A DNA stretch of 64,000 nt, taken from NCBI RefSeq assembly GCF_000378625.1, contig NZ_KB905171.1, positions 1 to 64,000 of the forward strand, written 5' to 3'. Shown piece after piece: positions 37,764 to 47,396 of this stretch (within the stretch, counting starts at the first letter, position 1; every line of letters starts with the position of its first letter). A program made the translations under genes and the position numbers. Below the pieces are notes generated by a model. It had not been told where the DNA came from, searched no databases, and saw only the letters and a program-made list of their open reading frames with translations. Source of the DNA: Colwellia piezophila ATCC BAA-637 (GTDB lineage: Bacteria; Pseudomonadota; Gammaproteobacteria; Enterobacterales; Alteromonadaceae).

Positions 37764-38977
37764 TATTTACTATTTTTCCTTGTGAATAGCCTCACTAAAC
37801 GTGGCAGCACGATATTACGCAGTATAGCTAACTTACCAGAAATACTCTGAGCATTAAAAATCTGGTAACTAGAGCGAACTCTAGTAGCGTTCAACCACTC
37901 TTTTTTATAGGGTTCAGCGCCCATGCCAAATTCAATACGACTAACGTGGTCTTGACTGATAACAAACTCAGATAAAGCTAAAGATAGGATAGAGCCAACA
38001 GAATATTGTTGATATTTCGGGCGATAAGCCAGTTTAAAGATTGAAGCGGTAGTTTGTCGCTGGCCACTGTCATTCTTAGCAATGCAGCTATTTTGAGCCC
38101 TACTATTATTCTGTGCCATCTTATCTTGCTGCGCTGAGCACTCATCACAGCTCGATTGTAAAAACCATAACTGGGCAGCTGCTGGTTCATCATCGACAAA
38201 CAAAAGCCCTAAGCGTAGCTTATTTTCAGCTAAGGCTGCTAAACAAACCTGTTCGATAAAATCGAAACTAAATTCATCACCTTTCCAGCTTTGTTGGTAA
38301 ATAACTTGATAAGCCGTAAATGCAGCAGGGAATTTGTCAACATGGGTAATTATTTCAATTCGATACTGATGTGCTTTAGCGAGTTTATTTTCACGTCTCT
38401 TGATGGTATTACGTAACTGGCTTGGTCTTTGTTGATAATAACTGACGTAATCGGTTATATCTTGCTGGTAGATATTGTTTGTTTGAGAAAATATTTTTTG
38501 GTAGCGGAAGTACTCAATTAACGCCTCGCTAACGATTCCGTCTTCAAAAGCACCCAATTGCATACTATGCCATTGATGCTGTTGCTCGATATAAGAAAAT
38601 AATTGCAGTAAATTCTCTTTCACGGCAGGCATGAAGAATATTGGCTCACCGAGCGCTGAATAAAAGCTAGTGAGGCAGCGAAGCTGTACTTTAGATGATT
38701 TTTTGTCTGTTATGTGCACCAAAGGCCAAGCGATACTTAAGGTCGACTCTTGCCCTTCGGTTTTTTGATATAAACAATGCACAAGCACTTGGCTGTTTTC
38801 AGGCAGCATAAACTGCTCTGTTGCAATCAGCCAAGGCAAAGTGAGTTCAAATAACCTTGTCTTAGGCATCTTACCTTCATACAAGGCTTGATGCTGGGTA
38901 TATTGGTCAATAAATTCAGTAAATGACAGCTCACTATAAGAGCAGTGTTCGCTCGGTGTCATTAAAATCTCAGCCAT
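37763..38977 (-). CDS. GNAT/FemAB-like acyltransferase
   Basis: A 404-residue protein. RRENKLAKAHQYRIEI, the acceptor-side YQQSWKGDEF and the C-terminal IFKLAYRPKYQQYSVGSILS then IEFGMGAEPYKKEWL follow the layout of Acetyltransf_6/FemAB-type transferases in polysaccharide loci. It probably modifies the polysaccharide or a linked amine, possibly using the acyl group of the adjacent ACP. The internal Gln/Asn/Ser stretch (about 285-320) is low-complexity. It is coupled to the ACP gene. Confidence 0.75.
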   Translation of the reverse strand: MAEILMTPSEHCSYSELSFTEFIDQYTQHQALYEGKMPKTRLFELTLPWLIATEQFMLPENSQVLVHCLYQKTEGQESTLSIAWPLVHITDKKSSKVQLRCLTSFYSALGEPIFFMPAVKENLLQLFSYIEQQHQWHSMQLGAFEDGIVSEALIEYFRYQKIFSQTNNIYQQDITDYVSYYQQRPSQLRNTIKRRENKLAKAHQYRIEIITHVDKFPAAFTAYQVIYQQSWKGDEFSFDFIEQVCLAALAENKLRLGLLFVDDEPAAAQLWFLQSSCDECSAQQDKMAQNNSRAQNSCIAKNDSGQRQTTASIFKLAYRPKYQQYSVGSILSLALSEFVISQDHVSRIEFGMGAEPYKKEWLNATRVRSSYQIFNAQSISGKLAILRNIVLPRLVRLFTRKNSK

Positions 38978-38999
38978 TAAAACCTCAACCCTTTAAAAA

Positions 39000-40412
39000 C
39001 TACTCCGCTAGCAACAAAGCTAATACTTGTGTTGTTTTTTGCTGCATTAAAGCTTTATCGCCTTTAGACTCCACATTTAACCGTACCACGGGCTCGGTAT
39101 TACTGCTACGTAAATTAAAACGCCAATTGCCAAACTCCATACTAATACCATCAGTTTTATCAATCACTTGTGCTTGGGGTTGATAAAAATCAAAAACACG
39201 GGCAATAGCTGATTTTGGATCGGCAATTTTATTGTTAATTTCTCCCGATGATGGGTAAGCCGCGATGCGCTCTTTCACTAGGCTAGAAAGCGGCTGCTTA
39301 CGTAAACAAACCAACTCGGCTATTAATAACCAAGGGATCATGCCGCTATCACAGTAGAAAAAATCTCGGAAATAATGATGGGCACTCATTTCACCGCCAT
39401 AAATGGCATCCTCACTACGCATACGCTCTTTGATAAAAGCGTGACCGGTTTTACTTTGAATAGCTTGAGCACCCGCTTGCTCGGCAATATCAATAGTATT
39501 CCAAGTTAAGCGTGGATCATGAATGATTTTTGCTTGTGACTTATCACCGGTAACTTTACTTAAAAAGTTTTCAGCTAATAAACCAACAATATAATAACCT
39601 TCAATAAATTCACCGTGTTCATCAAACAAGAAACAGCGGTCAAAATCACCATCCCAAGCAATACCCATATCCGCACCATGTTTGATGACCGCATCACGCG
39701 TCGCAGCACGGTTCTCAATTAAGAGTGGGTTTGGAATACCATTAGGAAAACTGCCATCTGGCTGATGATGCACTTTAATAAATTCAACCGGTACATTTAA
39801 GGCGTTAAAAGCACTTTCAATAGCATCAAGTGCGGGGCCTGCCGTGCCATTACCCGCATTCACTACCAACTTTAATGGCGTGATATTTTTATTATCAATG
39901 TAGGTTAATAAGTGGTCGGTATAAGGCTGGGTAATATCAACTGTACTTAATGTTCCCTTCACTGCTACCTCAACAAAATCGTTTTGCTCAGCAAGGGCTT
40001 GAATATCGAAAAGTCCGGTATCACCACTAATAGGTTTTGAGTTTTCACGTACCAACTTCATGCCATTGTAATCAATAGGGTTATGGCTTGCGGTTACCAC
40101 GATTCCGCCATCGCACTTTAAGTGACTGGTAGCAAAATAAATGTGCTCTGTACCAGCTAAACCTAAATCGATAACGTTGCTGCCACCGGCCATTAAACCT
40201 TCCGCCAAAGCTGCTTTCAACTCTTCACTGGTTAAACGAATGTCACCACCAACAACCACGGTTTTCGCTTTTGTGTGTTGAGCAAAGGCACGGCCGACTC
40301 GATATGCGACATCGGTATTTAACTCTTCGCCTAATTTTCCGCGAATATCATAAGCTTTGAAACAGGTAATTTTTGAAGGGCCTGACGTTAAGGCAACTTT
40401 AGAAGGTGACAT
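39000..40412 (-). CDS. cpsG: Phosphomannomutase/phosphoglucomutase
   Basis: A 470-residue alpha-D-phosphohexomutase. [15 protein letters not shown] at the start, the phosphoserine loop [13 protein letters not shown] (about 107-119), the metal site DGDFDR and the sugar-binding [12 protein letters not shown] are intact. It supplies mannose-1-phosphate (GDP-mannose) or glucose-1-phosphate for polysaccharide. It stands at the head of the polysaccharide locus, 22 bases before the acyltransferase gene. Confidence 0.93.
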   Translation of the reverse strand: MSPSKVALTSGPSKITCFKAYDIRGKLGEELNTDVAYRVGRAFAQHTKAKTVVVGGDIRLTSEELKAALAEGLMAGGSNVIDLGLAGTEHIYFATSHLKCDGGIVVTASHNPIDYNGMKLVRENSKPISGDTGLFDIQALAEQNDFVEVAVKGTLSTVDITQPYTDHLLTYIDNKNITPLKLVVNAGNGTAGPALDAIESAFNALNVPVEFIKVHHQPDGSFPNGIPNPLLIENRAATRDAVIKHGADMGIAWDGDFDRCFLFDEHGEFIEGYYIVGLLAENFLSKVTGDKSQAKIIHDPRLTWNTIDIAEQAGAQAIQSKTGHAFIKERMRSEDAIYGGEMSAHHYFRDFFYCDSGMIPWLLIAELVCLRKQPLSSLVKERIAAYPSSGEINNKIADPKSAIARVFDFYQPQAQVIDKTDGISMEFGNWRFNLRSSNTEPVVRLNVESKGDKALMQQKTTQVLALLLAE

Positions 40413-40499
40413 GAAATAATCTCGTCCTTGTTAATATGGTAGATAGTTTATAAATAATAATATGGCTAAATTTTAACAGCTAGCGCTTAATATCAATCA

Positions 40500-40751
40500 T
40501 TAGCTTGCTGATATTTTTTCTTCAAGCTCGGCTAATTTAGCTTCAAGTTCAGTTAATTTAGCACGTGTTTTGATCAATACTTGTGTTTGCACATCAAACT
40601 CTTCACGCGTTACCACATCAAGTTGTGACAACTTATTTTGTAAAATAGTTTTAGCTTTATCTTCAAAATCGCTCGCGATATTTTTTAAGCTTGGCGGAAT
40701 AGCATCGGTGACTTGTTTAGCCAGTTCTTCAATTTTTTTTGCATTGATCAT
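40500..40751 (-). CDS. ubiK: Ubiquinone biosynthesis accessory factor UbiK
   Basis: An 83-residue protein, helical N-terminus (KKIEELAKQVTDAIPPSL) and C-terminal coiled coil (LIKTRAKLTELEAKLAELEEKI) of the UbiK/YqiC (BMFP) family. It partners with UbiJ, whose gene is 4 kb away in the same window, in the Ubi metabolon. It is divergent from rep. Confidence 0.9.
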   Translation of the reverse strand: MINAKKIEELAKQVTDAIPPSLKNIASDFEDKAKTILQNKLSQLDVVTREEFDVQTQVLIKTRAKLTELEAKLAELEEKISAS

Positions 40752-40860
40752 AATAATTTCTCATCGATTTTTACATTAGAAGCATTGTAACTGTTTTGCC
40801 AAAGACTAAAAACAGGTAAAATCCCCAGTAATAAAATTTATTCGAATAAAGTTGCAACAA

Positions 40861-42894
40861 ATGAAACTGAATCCCGGACAAAATGAAGCAGTAAAATATG
40901 TTAGCGGCCCGTGTCTAGTACTCGCGGGCGCTGGCTCAGGTAAAACTGGGGTTATTTGTCAAAAAATCGCTTATTTGATTCAAAAATGTGATTACAAAGC
41001 ACGAAATATTGCGGCGGTAACTTTTACCAATAAAGCCGCACGTGAAATGAAAGAACGTATCAAAAAGATGTTAGGCAAAGACTTAACCCGAGGTTTAACC
41101 GTTTCTACTTTCCACTCACTTGGTCTTGATATTGTCCGCCGTGAAATAAAAATCCTCGGTTATAAACCAGGTTTTACCTTATTTGATGATCAAGACAGCT
41201 TAGCACTGCTGAAAGAATTAACCCTAGATGAGCTTGATGGCGATAAAGATTTACTGAGCAAATTACAAAGCATGATTTCAAACTGGAAAAATGAATTACA
41301 TTTGCCAGATGCCGCGATAAAAATGGCCAGTGATGCCAATAGTGTTGAATATGCTGAATTTTATCAACGTTATCATAAGCACATGAAAGCTTATAATGCC
41401 TTAGACTTTGATGATCTTATTCTGATTCCGACGCTATTACTGAAGAATTACCCTGAGGTTAGAGAGCGTTGGCAACAAAAGATTCGCTATTTATTGGTCG
41501 ATGAATATCAAGATACCAATGCCAGCCAATACGAATTAGTGAAACAACTTGCCGGAGAACGAGCACGTTTAACAGTAGTGGGTGACGACGATCAATCCAT
41601 TTATTCTTGGCGTGGTGCCAAGCCGGAAAACTTAGTGCAGCTGGGCAAAGATTACCCCAACTTAAAACTTATTAAATTAGAACAAAATTACCGCTCTAGC
41701 GGTCGTATTTTAAAATGTGCCAACGTACTGATTGCCAATAACCCTCATATATACGACAAAGCCTTATTTAGTGACCTTGCCTATGGCGTAGAGCTGCGCG
41801 TATTACAGGCAAACAATGAAGAGCATGAAATTGAGCGGGTGATTGGCGAGCTTATTGGCCATCGTTTTATGAACCGCAGCCAATACAAAGATTATGCCGT
41901 GCTTTACCGTGGTAACCACCAATCACGCTTACTTGAAAAAGCGCTGATGCAAAATCGTATCCCTTATAAAATCAGTGGCGGTACTTCATTTTTCTCCCGC
42001 GCTGAAATCAAAGATATCATGGCTTACCTGCGAGTACTGGTTAACCCCGATGATGATAATGCTTTCTTACGTATTGTTAATATACCAAAGCGAGAATTAG
42101 GACCCGCCACGTTAGAGAAGTTAGGCACCTACGCCAATATGCGTCAAATTAGCATGTTTGCCGCTAGCTTTGAATTAGGCTTAGAGCAAACCTTAGCGGG
42201 ACGAAGCTTAATGAAGCTGCAAGCCTTCACTCGATGGCTAGTTAATGTTGGCGATCAAACTGAGCGTGGCGATACTGCCGCAGTATTACGTTCAATGATC
42301 CGGGAGATAAATTACGAAGATTTTCTCTACGATACCACCCCAAGTGCAAAAGGCGCAGAAATGCGCATGAAAAATGTCACTGAACTCTTTAGCTGGGTTA
42401 CGCAAATGCTCGAAGGCAGTGATGATGAAGAGCCGATGACCCTGCCACAAATCGTCACGCGTTTAACCTTACGCGATATGATGGAGCGTAACGAAGAAGA
42501 AGACAGTAACGACCAAGTGCAGTTGATGACTTTGCATGCATCCAAAGGTCTAGAGTTTCCGTATGTATTCCTTATTGGCATGGAAGAAGGCTTACTACCC
42601 CATCAAACCAGTATTGATGAAGGCAGTGTTGAAGAAGAGCGCCGTCTTGCTTACGTTGGCATAACACGTGCGAAACGTGAGTTAATATTCACTTACGCCA
42701 AAGAACGTCGTCAGTTTGGTGAGCTAACACGAACCGAAGCAAGCCGATTTTTACATGAATTACCGCAAGATGATTTAAATTGGGAGCTTGGCGCATCGAA
42801 GAAAAAGACCGTCGAACACGTTGAGCAATCAAATAAACAAGGCATGGCCGGTTTACGCGCTCAACTCGCTAAAGCAAAAGAAGCTAAGAAATAG
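40861..42894 (+). CDS. rep: ATP-dependent DNA helicase Rep
   Basis: A 677-residue superfamily 1A helicase that unwinds 3'-5' and clears replication forks. Walker A AGAGSGKT (about 27-34), [21 protein letters not shown] (Walker B) and motif [11 protein letters not shown] are complete. The frame opens with TTG at 40852, but the ATG at 40861 matches the start of E. coli Rep (MRLNPGQ; here [11 protein letters not shown]). No clear ribosome binding site was seen. It is convergent with ubiB. Confidence 0.97.
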   Translation: MKLNPGQNEAVKYVSGPCLVLAGAGSGKTGVICQKIAYLIQKCDYKARNIAAVTFTNKAAREMKERIKKMLGKDLTRGLTVSTFHSLGLDIVRREIKILGYKPGFTLFDDQDSLALLKELTLDELDGDKDLLSKLQSMISNWKNELHLPDAAIKMASDANSVEYAEFYQRYHKHMKAYNALDFDDLILIPTLLLKNYPEVRERWQQKIRYLLVDEYQDTNASQYELVKQLAGERARLTVVGDDDQSIYSWRGAKPENLVQLGKDYPNLKLIKLEQNYRSSGRILKCANVLIANNPHIYDKALFSDLAYGVELRVLQANNEEHEIERVIGELIGHRFMNRSQYKDYAVLYRGNHQSRLLEKALMQNRIPYKISGGTSFFSRAEIKDIMAYLRVLVNPDDDNAFLRIVNIPKRELGPATLEKLGTYANMRQISMFAASFELGLEQTLAGRSLMKLQAFTRWLVNVGDQTERGDTAAVLRSMIREINYEDFLYDTTPSAKGAEMRMKNVTELFSWVTQMLEGSDDEEPMTLPQIVTRLTLRDMMERNEEEDSNDQVQLMTLHASKGLEFPYVFLIGMEEGLLPHQTSIDEGSVEEERRLAYVGITRAKRELIFTYAKERRQFGELTRTEASRFLHELPQDDLNWELGASKKKTVEHVEQSNKQGMAGLRAQLAKAKEAKK

Positions 42895-42915
42895 CTTTTG
42901 TACTTTAACTTAATG

Positions 42916-42958
42916 AAGTTATCCGTAGGGCTTACGAGTTAAAACGCCCTACTAACTT
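42916..42958. terminator. Convergent hairpin between rep and ubiB
   Basis: GTAGGGC/GCCCTAC (42925-42931 and 42946-42952) inside outer arms AAGTTA/TAACTT, with a bulge and 14-nt loop. There is no T tract. It covers the ubiB stop and could end either transcript. Confidence 0.4.
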
Positions 42959-44517
42959 AGCAGAATTGCCGCTGCAATGATCATTGCTGCTCCAATAATA
43001 CTATAAATAATTCGATGATTGCTTTTGCTCTGACTGGCCAGCATAGTCTGCATTAATTGGGTTTGTAGGTGCTGATTTTCACGACTGGTTTTCAAATAGT
43101 CATAAATTAAATCCGGCATCTCAGGCAGCTTTTCATTCCAAAACGGTAAGTTGGCTTTAATTTTACTAAAGACCGCTTTCACGCCCATTTGCTGTTTCAC
43201 CCAATTTTCTAAAAAGGGTTTTGCCGTTTGCCATAAATCTAACTGTGGATAGAGTTGACGACCTAAACCTTCAATATACAATAAGGTTTTTTGCAGCAAG
43301 ACCAGTTGCGGCTGCACTTCCATGTTAAAGCGGCGCGCGGTATTAAATAAGTTAACAAGCACTTGGCCGAAGGATATTTCTGACAGCGGTTTATTGAAAA
43401 TAGGCTCACAAACCGTACGGATTGCGAACTCAAATTCATCGACACTGGTATTGGCTGGCACCCACCCAGAGTCAACATGCAATTGCGCCACTTTTCGATA
43501 ATCACGATTAAAAAAGGCAACAAAGTTTTCCGCTAAATAACGTTTATCTTCACGATTTAAGGTACCAACAATACCGCAATCTATCGCGATCCAAGTAGGA
43601 TCGGCGGGATCCGTGGCATCAACAAAAACATTACCTGGGTGCATATCGGCATGAAAGAAGCTGTCACGAAATACTTGGGTGAAAAACACTTCTACACCAC
43701 GTTCAGCTAATAACTTCATATTGACGCCAAGTTGGTTAAGCGTCTCAATATCGCCAACACCAACGCCATAAATACGCTCCATCACTAGAACATTTATAAA
43801 ACTATATTCACTATAAATTTCAGGCACATAAAGCGCTTTATCGTATTCACTGCCCTGCTCAAAATTACGCTTTAATTGAATAGCGTTAGCCCCTTCGCGA
43901 TTAAGATCCAACTCATCTAAAATGGTTTTACGATACTCTTCGACCACTTCTTTAGGACGTAAACGCTTACCATCAGGTAACCAACGCGCGACGATGCCAG
44001 CAAAGAAAGACATCACTTTAATATCCGCCAATATAGTTTTACTTATATTAGGGCGTAATACCTTGATAACGATATCTTTCTCTTCGCCATCGCTGAGTAA
44101 GGTTGCGGTATGAACTTGTGCGATAGAGGCTGATGCAAGTGGGGTCAGCTCAAAATCTTTAAAGTGCTGCTCAAAAACCTCTTCGCCCATGGCGGCAATA
44201 ATAAGCTCTTTTGCTTGTACTCCGTCAAAGGGGGTTACTTTATCTTGCAATAAAGCTAATTCATCAGCTAACTTTGGCGGTAATAAATCACGTCTAGTTG
44301 ATAACATTTGACCAAATTTGATAAAAACAGGCCCTAAAGACTCTATGGCTAAGCGAAATCGTTGCTCTGGCGTTTTATCTTTATGTTTGTTTCTCAGCCA
44401 AAATAAACTCGCCCGGCCAGCTTTGGCATACCAAGGTAATAGTCCTGGAGGAACCATTTTATCTAAACCAAAGTTCAAGAAGGTTTTAACGATTTGATAA
44501 AGACGTTGACTACTCAC
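42952..44517 (-). CDS. ubiB: Ubiquinone biosynthesis ATPase/kinase-like UbiB
   Basis: A 521-residue atypical kinase-like protein of the ABC1/ADCK family. [11 protein letters not shown] (KxGQ motif, about 71-81), [11 protein letters not shown] (Ala-rich loop), HADMHPGN and DCGIVG are present, and two C-terminal membrane helices follow (about 495-520). It acts at the inner membrane in ubiquinone synthesis. The order ubiE-ubiJ-ubiB, read on the minus strand, is the E. coli operon order. Confidence 0.96.
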   Translation of the reverse strand: MSSQRLYQIVKTFLNFGLDKMVPPGLLPWYAKAGRASLFWLRNKHKDKTPEQRFRLAIESLGPVFIKFGQMLSTRRDLLPPKLADELALLQDKVTPFDGVQAKELIIAAMGEEVFEQHFKDFELTPLASASIAQVHTATLLSDGEEKDIVIKVLRPNISKTILADIKVMSFFAGIVARWLPDGKRLRPKEVVEEYRKTILDELDLNREGANAIQLKRNFEQGSEYDKALYVPEIYSEYSFINVLVMERIYGVGVGDIETLNQLGVNMKLLAERGVEVFFTQVFRDSFFHADMHPGNVFVDATDPADPTWIAIDCGIVGTLNREDKRYLAENFVAFFNRDYRKVAQLHVDSGWVPANTSVDEFEFAIRTVCEPIFNKPLSEISFGQVLVNLFNTARRFNMEVQPQLVLLQKTLLYIEGLGRQLYPQLDLWQTAKPFLENWVKQQMGVKAVFSKIKANLPFWNEKLPEMPDLIYDYLKTSRENQHLQTQLMQTMLASQSKSNHRIIYSIIGAAMIIAAAILLS

Positions 44518-44565
44518 GGCGGTTATTATTTCCTATGGTTTATTAGTTGAAGGTCGAACTAGGAT

Positions 44566-45282
44566 TTAGTTAGCGACAGTTAATAAGATTTTATCAATAC
44601 GATCAGACAAGGCATCTACTTTACTGGCGATGTCTTTTGTTTGTTGATTAAAGGCATTTATTTGGCTGCTAGTCACCACAAGACGTTTTTCATGAACGAT
44701 ATATTCGCCAATATCCGCTTCAAGCTGCTTACCAGTAGCGACCAGCGATTTGGTGATTTTATTACCAAACTGTAAGAGTTTATGCGTTGGTACATCACCG
44801 AGGTGTCTAGCAAGCTCGCTTTGCCAATCTATTGCAAGTGTTTCAATAATACTGGTAAATTGTTGCGCCACCTTAATATCACCACTCACGTCCAACTCAT
44901 CTTGCTTGATTAACTGTGTCAGTGACTGCTTAGCTTTTAATTTTTTAAGGGTGTTGAGGCTGGTCTTTATGGTGCAATCGCTAAAATCAGCAGCAGCTCT
45001 CACCATGATATATGTTGAACCTGCGTTATTATTTACGGTAAAAGATAATGGAAAGGACAGCTCAGCTAATTTTATCGTCAGCGTTTTTTGACTTATCGCC
45101 GCAAAGGAGACCAATTTATTGTTATTTAAAGCCAAAGCTTTATTAATAATCAATTCAATGGTTGAAGTTGTGGCTTGTGGTAATAATAAGCCTTCACTAA
45201 ATAAAGTACTCAATAGAGTGCTAACGGGAACACTCGATTGAGTAGTCTGAGCAGCTAATGGCGACTTATTAGAGCGTTGCAT
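44566..45282 (-). CDS. ubiJ: Ubiquinone biosynthesis accessory factor UbiJ (SCP2 domain)
   Basis: A 238-residue protein. An N-terminal SCP2 lipid-binding domain (about 20-130, including FPLSFTVNNNAGSTYIMVRA) binds the isoprenoid tail; the C-terminal half is helical and ends in a coiled coil (KVDALSDRIDKILL). It forms the Ubi metabolon with UbiK. It lies 2 bases after ubiE and about 50 bases before ubiB. Confidence 0.9.
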   Translation of the reverse strand: MQRSNKSPLAAQTTQSSVPVSTLLSTLFSEGLLLPQATTSTIELIINKALALNNNKLVSFAAISQKTLTIKLAELSFPLSFTVNNNAGSTYIMVRAAADFSDCTIKTSLNTLKKLKAKQSLTQLIKQDELDVSGDIKVAQQFTSIIETLAIDWQSELARHLGDVPTHKLLQFGNKITKSLVATGKQLEADIGEYIVHEKRLVVTSSQINAFNQQTKDIASKVDALSDRIDKILLTVAN

Positions 45283-45284
45283 GG

Positions 45285-46124
45285 TTAAAACTTATAACCT
45301 TTATGCAAGGCAACTACGCCGCCAGTTAAGTTTTTAAAGGTGGTTTGTTCAAAACCAGCGTTTTCCATCATAGCTTTTAAAGTTTCTTGATCCGGATGCA
45401 TACGAATAGATTCGGCTAAGTATTGGTAGCTTTCGCCATCTTTCGCTACTAGTTCACCGATTTTAGGTAGAATGTTGAATGAATAAAAATCATAAGCTTT
45501 ATTCAATAATTCATTTTCAGGCTTTGAAAATTCTAACACTAATAAACGGCCACCGGGTTTTAATACCGAATAAATAGAACGTAAGGCTTTATCTTTATCT
45601 GTTACATTACGCAGACCAAAAGCGATAGTGACGATATCAAAGGTATTTTCTTCAAACGGTAAATATTCAGCATTCGCTTGCACATATTCTATATTTTGCA
45701 CTAAACCTTTATCACGTAACTTATCACGGCCAACATTTAACATTGAGCTATTAATATCAGCCAAAACCACTTGACCTTCACGGCCGACTAATTTCGAAAA
45801 CTTAGCGGTTAAATCACCGGTACCGCCAGCAAGATCTAATACTTTATTACCTGGGCGTACACCACTGGCATCAATAGTAAAACGTTTCCACAAACGGTGA
45901 ATACCAAATGACATTAAATCATTCATCACATCATATTGCTTGGCAACTGAGTGAAAAACGCCAGCAACCATAGAAATTTTATCGTCTTTTTCTATAGTTT
46001 TATAACCAAAATGCGTTGTGTTTTTACTATCCGCTGAGTTGTCGGCTGAAGTGTCAACATCGGATGGTGCAGAAGCGTTAGTAGATGAGTCACTATTTTG
46101 AGAATGTTGATCTGAAGATGACAT
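45285..46124 (-). CDS. ubiE: Ubiquinone/menaquinone methyltransferase UbiE
   Basis: A 279-residue C-methyltransferase. [14 protein letters not shown] (AdoMet motif I), [11 protein letters not shown] and FGLRNVTDK are intact, and the core begins at [13 protein letters not shown]. Before the core lies an N-terminal extension of about 37 residues rich in Ser, Asp and Asn that E. coli UbiE lacks. Either the extension is real, or translation begins later; no later ATG before the core is seen. It heads the ubiE-ubiJ-ubiB operon. Confidence 0.95.
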   Translation of the reverse strand: MSSSDQHSQNSDSSTNASAPSDVDTSADNSADSKNTTHFGYKTIEKDDKISMVAGVFHSVAKQYDVMNDLMSFGIHRLWKRFTIDASGVRPGNKVLDLAGGTGDLTAKFSKLVGREGQVVLADINSSMLNVGRDKLRDKGLVQNIEYVQANAEYLPFEENTFDIVTIAFGLRNVTDKDKALRSIYSVLKPGGRLLVLEFSKPENELLNKAYDFYSFNILPKIGELVAKDGESYQYLAESIRMHPDQETLKAMMENAGFEQTTFKNLTGGVVALHKGYKF

Positions 46125-46329
46125 GGTATTTTCACTTAAAGCAATATTAAAACGATAATTGCCGCTAGTTTACTGTATGCATGCTAAATCACCAAATACC
46201 CCGCGGTTTTTTATTGATTTAACGCAAGTGTTCTCACCATTAATGAATAATAATCATAGTAAAAGGTATTTATTGGCACGCACATTACGTAATAAAGCAA
46301 CTAAAGTGAAATAAAGTTACAAAATACAC
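46125..46329. other. Intergenic region left of the candidate sRNA
   Basis: AT-rich stretch between ubiE and the candidate sRNA promoter. It should contain the ubiE promoter on the minus strand. No gene was seen. Confidence 0.4.
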
Positions 46330-46358
46330 TTGCCAGTATAGAGCAGTTACTCTATACT
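46330..46358 (+). promoter_or_regulatory. Sigma70-type promoter of the candidate sRNA
   Basis: TTGCCA at 46330-46335 and TATACT at 46353-46358 with an exact 17-nt spacer. A perfect inverted repeat TATAGAG-N6-CTCTATA (46337-46356) fills the spacer and runs into the -10 box, a typical place for a repressor site. Confidence 0.65.
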
Positions 46359-46363
46359 TGTCT

Positions 46364-46455
46364 TCGTTCCCTTATGCGAACGCTTGTTGTAATAATTGAA
46401 TATTCTAGCTTCCCCATAGCTAACTCACCGATGGCCTCTGCTGTCGGTTTTTTTT
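46364..46455 (+). ncRNA. Candidate small RNA, about 90 nt
   Basis: A predicted start about 7 nt after the -10 box leads into a transcript with a CGTTC/GAACG hairpin (46365-46382), a short TAGCT/AGCTA hairpin (46406-46422) and an intrinsic terminator. The terminator has arms ACCGATGGC and GCTGTCGGT (46427-46435, 46440-46448) with two G-U pairs, a CTCT loop and eight T. No protein is encoded. The arrangement (promoter, short unstructured stretch, strong terminator with long U tail) is that of Hfq-dependent trans-acting sRNAs, and hfq is present. It does not match Spot 42, RyhB or GcvB as I know them. Confidence 0.6.
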
Positions 46456-46468
46456 GCCTGAAATAAAG

Positions 46469-46630
46469 TAATACACCTGTCATTAAGTTTGTGATTTTAT
46501 TGCGCGAAGGAAAAATAAATCAAGGTAAGACGCTCGATTGAGCAATACTCCCTATTGGGATTGAGAGTAACGCAGCCTTGGAGTATTTTAGCCAGCACAA
46601 GTGGGTAATAATGTAATGAAATTGGTATAA
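46469..46630. mobile_element. MITE-like repeat, 162 bp
   Basis: Imperfect terminal inverted repeats: left TAATACACCTGTCATTA (46469-46485) against the reverse complement of the right end, TTATACCAATTTCATTA (46614-46630). The interior can fold on itself (CAAGG...CCTTG and CTCCC/GGGA arms, about 46520-46582). It has no coding potential. The right end shares the TACCAATT motif with the element at 25059-25369. Confidence 0.5.
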
Positions 46631-46652
46631 CTTTTCCTGAGGAAAATAACCA

Positions 46653-47085
46653 TTATATACTGTAGGCTTGCGGTGACTTAGCAGCTAAACTCGCCAGTGC
46701 ATTATTCCTACCTCTGCCTTTAGCCTTATAAAAGGTTAATCCTAGCAGCAATAAGACTGCTAGGAGCAGTATCCTTCTTCGGAATGATCGTACAATAACC
46801 AATGCTAATGGTAATGGTAAGCACAGGTTCAACTTTAGAAAACTCATGTTTAACGGGTAACGCCTCAATAGATTTAAGGCACCGCTGGGCGATTAACTCG
46901 ACATCATGAGATTCTAATAAAACAAAAGCAAACTCCTCACCACCGTACCTAGCAACCTGATCAACAGCAAGATTAACCTGCGGCTTAAGACAAGTGCCAA
47001 CTTTTTTCAAATACTCGTCGCCAGCTAAATGGCCGTAATTATCATTGTATGCTTTGAAAAAATCGATATCGATTAACAAAAACCA
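46653..47085 (-). pseudogene. Remnant of a diguanylate cyclase (GGDEF) gene
   Basis: Only the GGDEF domain remains. In one frame it reads LLIDIDFFKAYNDNYGHLAG, then VARYGGEEFAFVLLE with the active-site GGEEF, and SIGYCTIIPKKD. Near 46740 the frame shifts, and the family's final FYKAKGRGRNNAL continues in the next frame down to a stop at 46653. Everything upstream of the GGDEF core (sensor domain and start) is missing. The breakpoint at about 47085 abuts the TonB remnant. A CCTAGCAG/CTGCTAGG inverted repeat (46741-46764) lies at the frameshift. Confidence 0.85.
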
Positions 47086-47086
47086 A

Positions 47087-47354
47087 ACTGATGCAGATGC
47101 AAGACCACTGGTTAGAATAAATCCTAAATACCCATAAGTGCAGCTAGAGATGGCATTGAAGGCTGGGTAGTGTTAGCTTTTGATATTAATGCTATTGGTG
47201 AAGCGGTCAATATTTTCATTGTCGACCCTCAACCTAAACGAACTTTTGATAAAGCAGCTAAACAAGCGCTAAAAAGTTGTTGAACGACTATGTTTATACC
47301 GGTAATAAAAAGTGCTTAACTTTGCTGGTAGAGCAATTTAACTTATCGCTGTAA
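47087..47354 (+). pseudogene. Remnant of a TonB-family C-terminal domain gene
   Basis: The forward strand reads [16 protein letters not shown], then after a one-base deletion near 47133 [20 protein letters not shown] and [19 protein letters not shown]. After a second frameshift it ends VEQFNLSL before TAA at 47352-47354. This is the TonB C-terminal domain pattern (xPLVRIxPxYPxxAAxxGIEGWV; QPxRxFDxAAxxAL). The N-terminal anchor and Pro-rich region are absent. It lies back to back with the GGDEF remnant, and it ends 42 bases before the AttE-type gene. Confidence 0.82.
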
Positions 47355-47396
47355 AGCTATTAGCTCGCGGCAATCCTCAATAAAAAAGGAATTATT

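Noticed and set aside
46653-47079. Two separate small genes in the GGDEF region
   Set aside because: The two frames are consecutive halves of one broken GGDEF domain, so they are treated as a single pseudogene.
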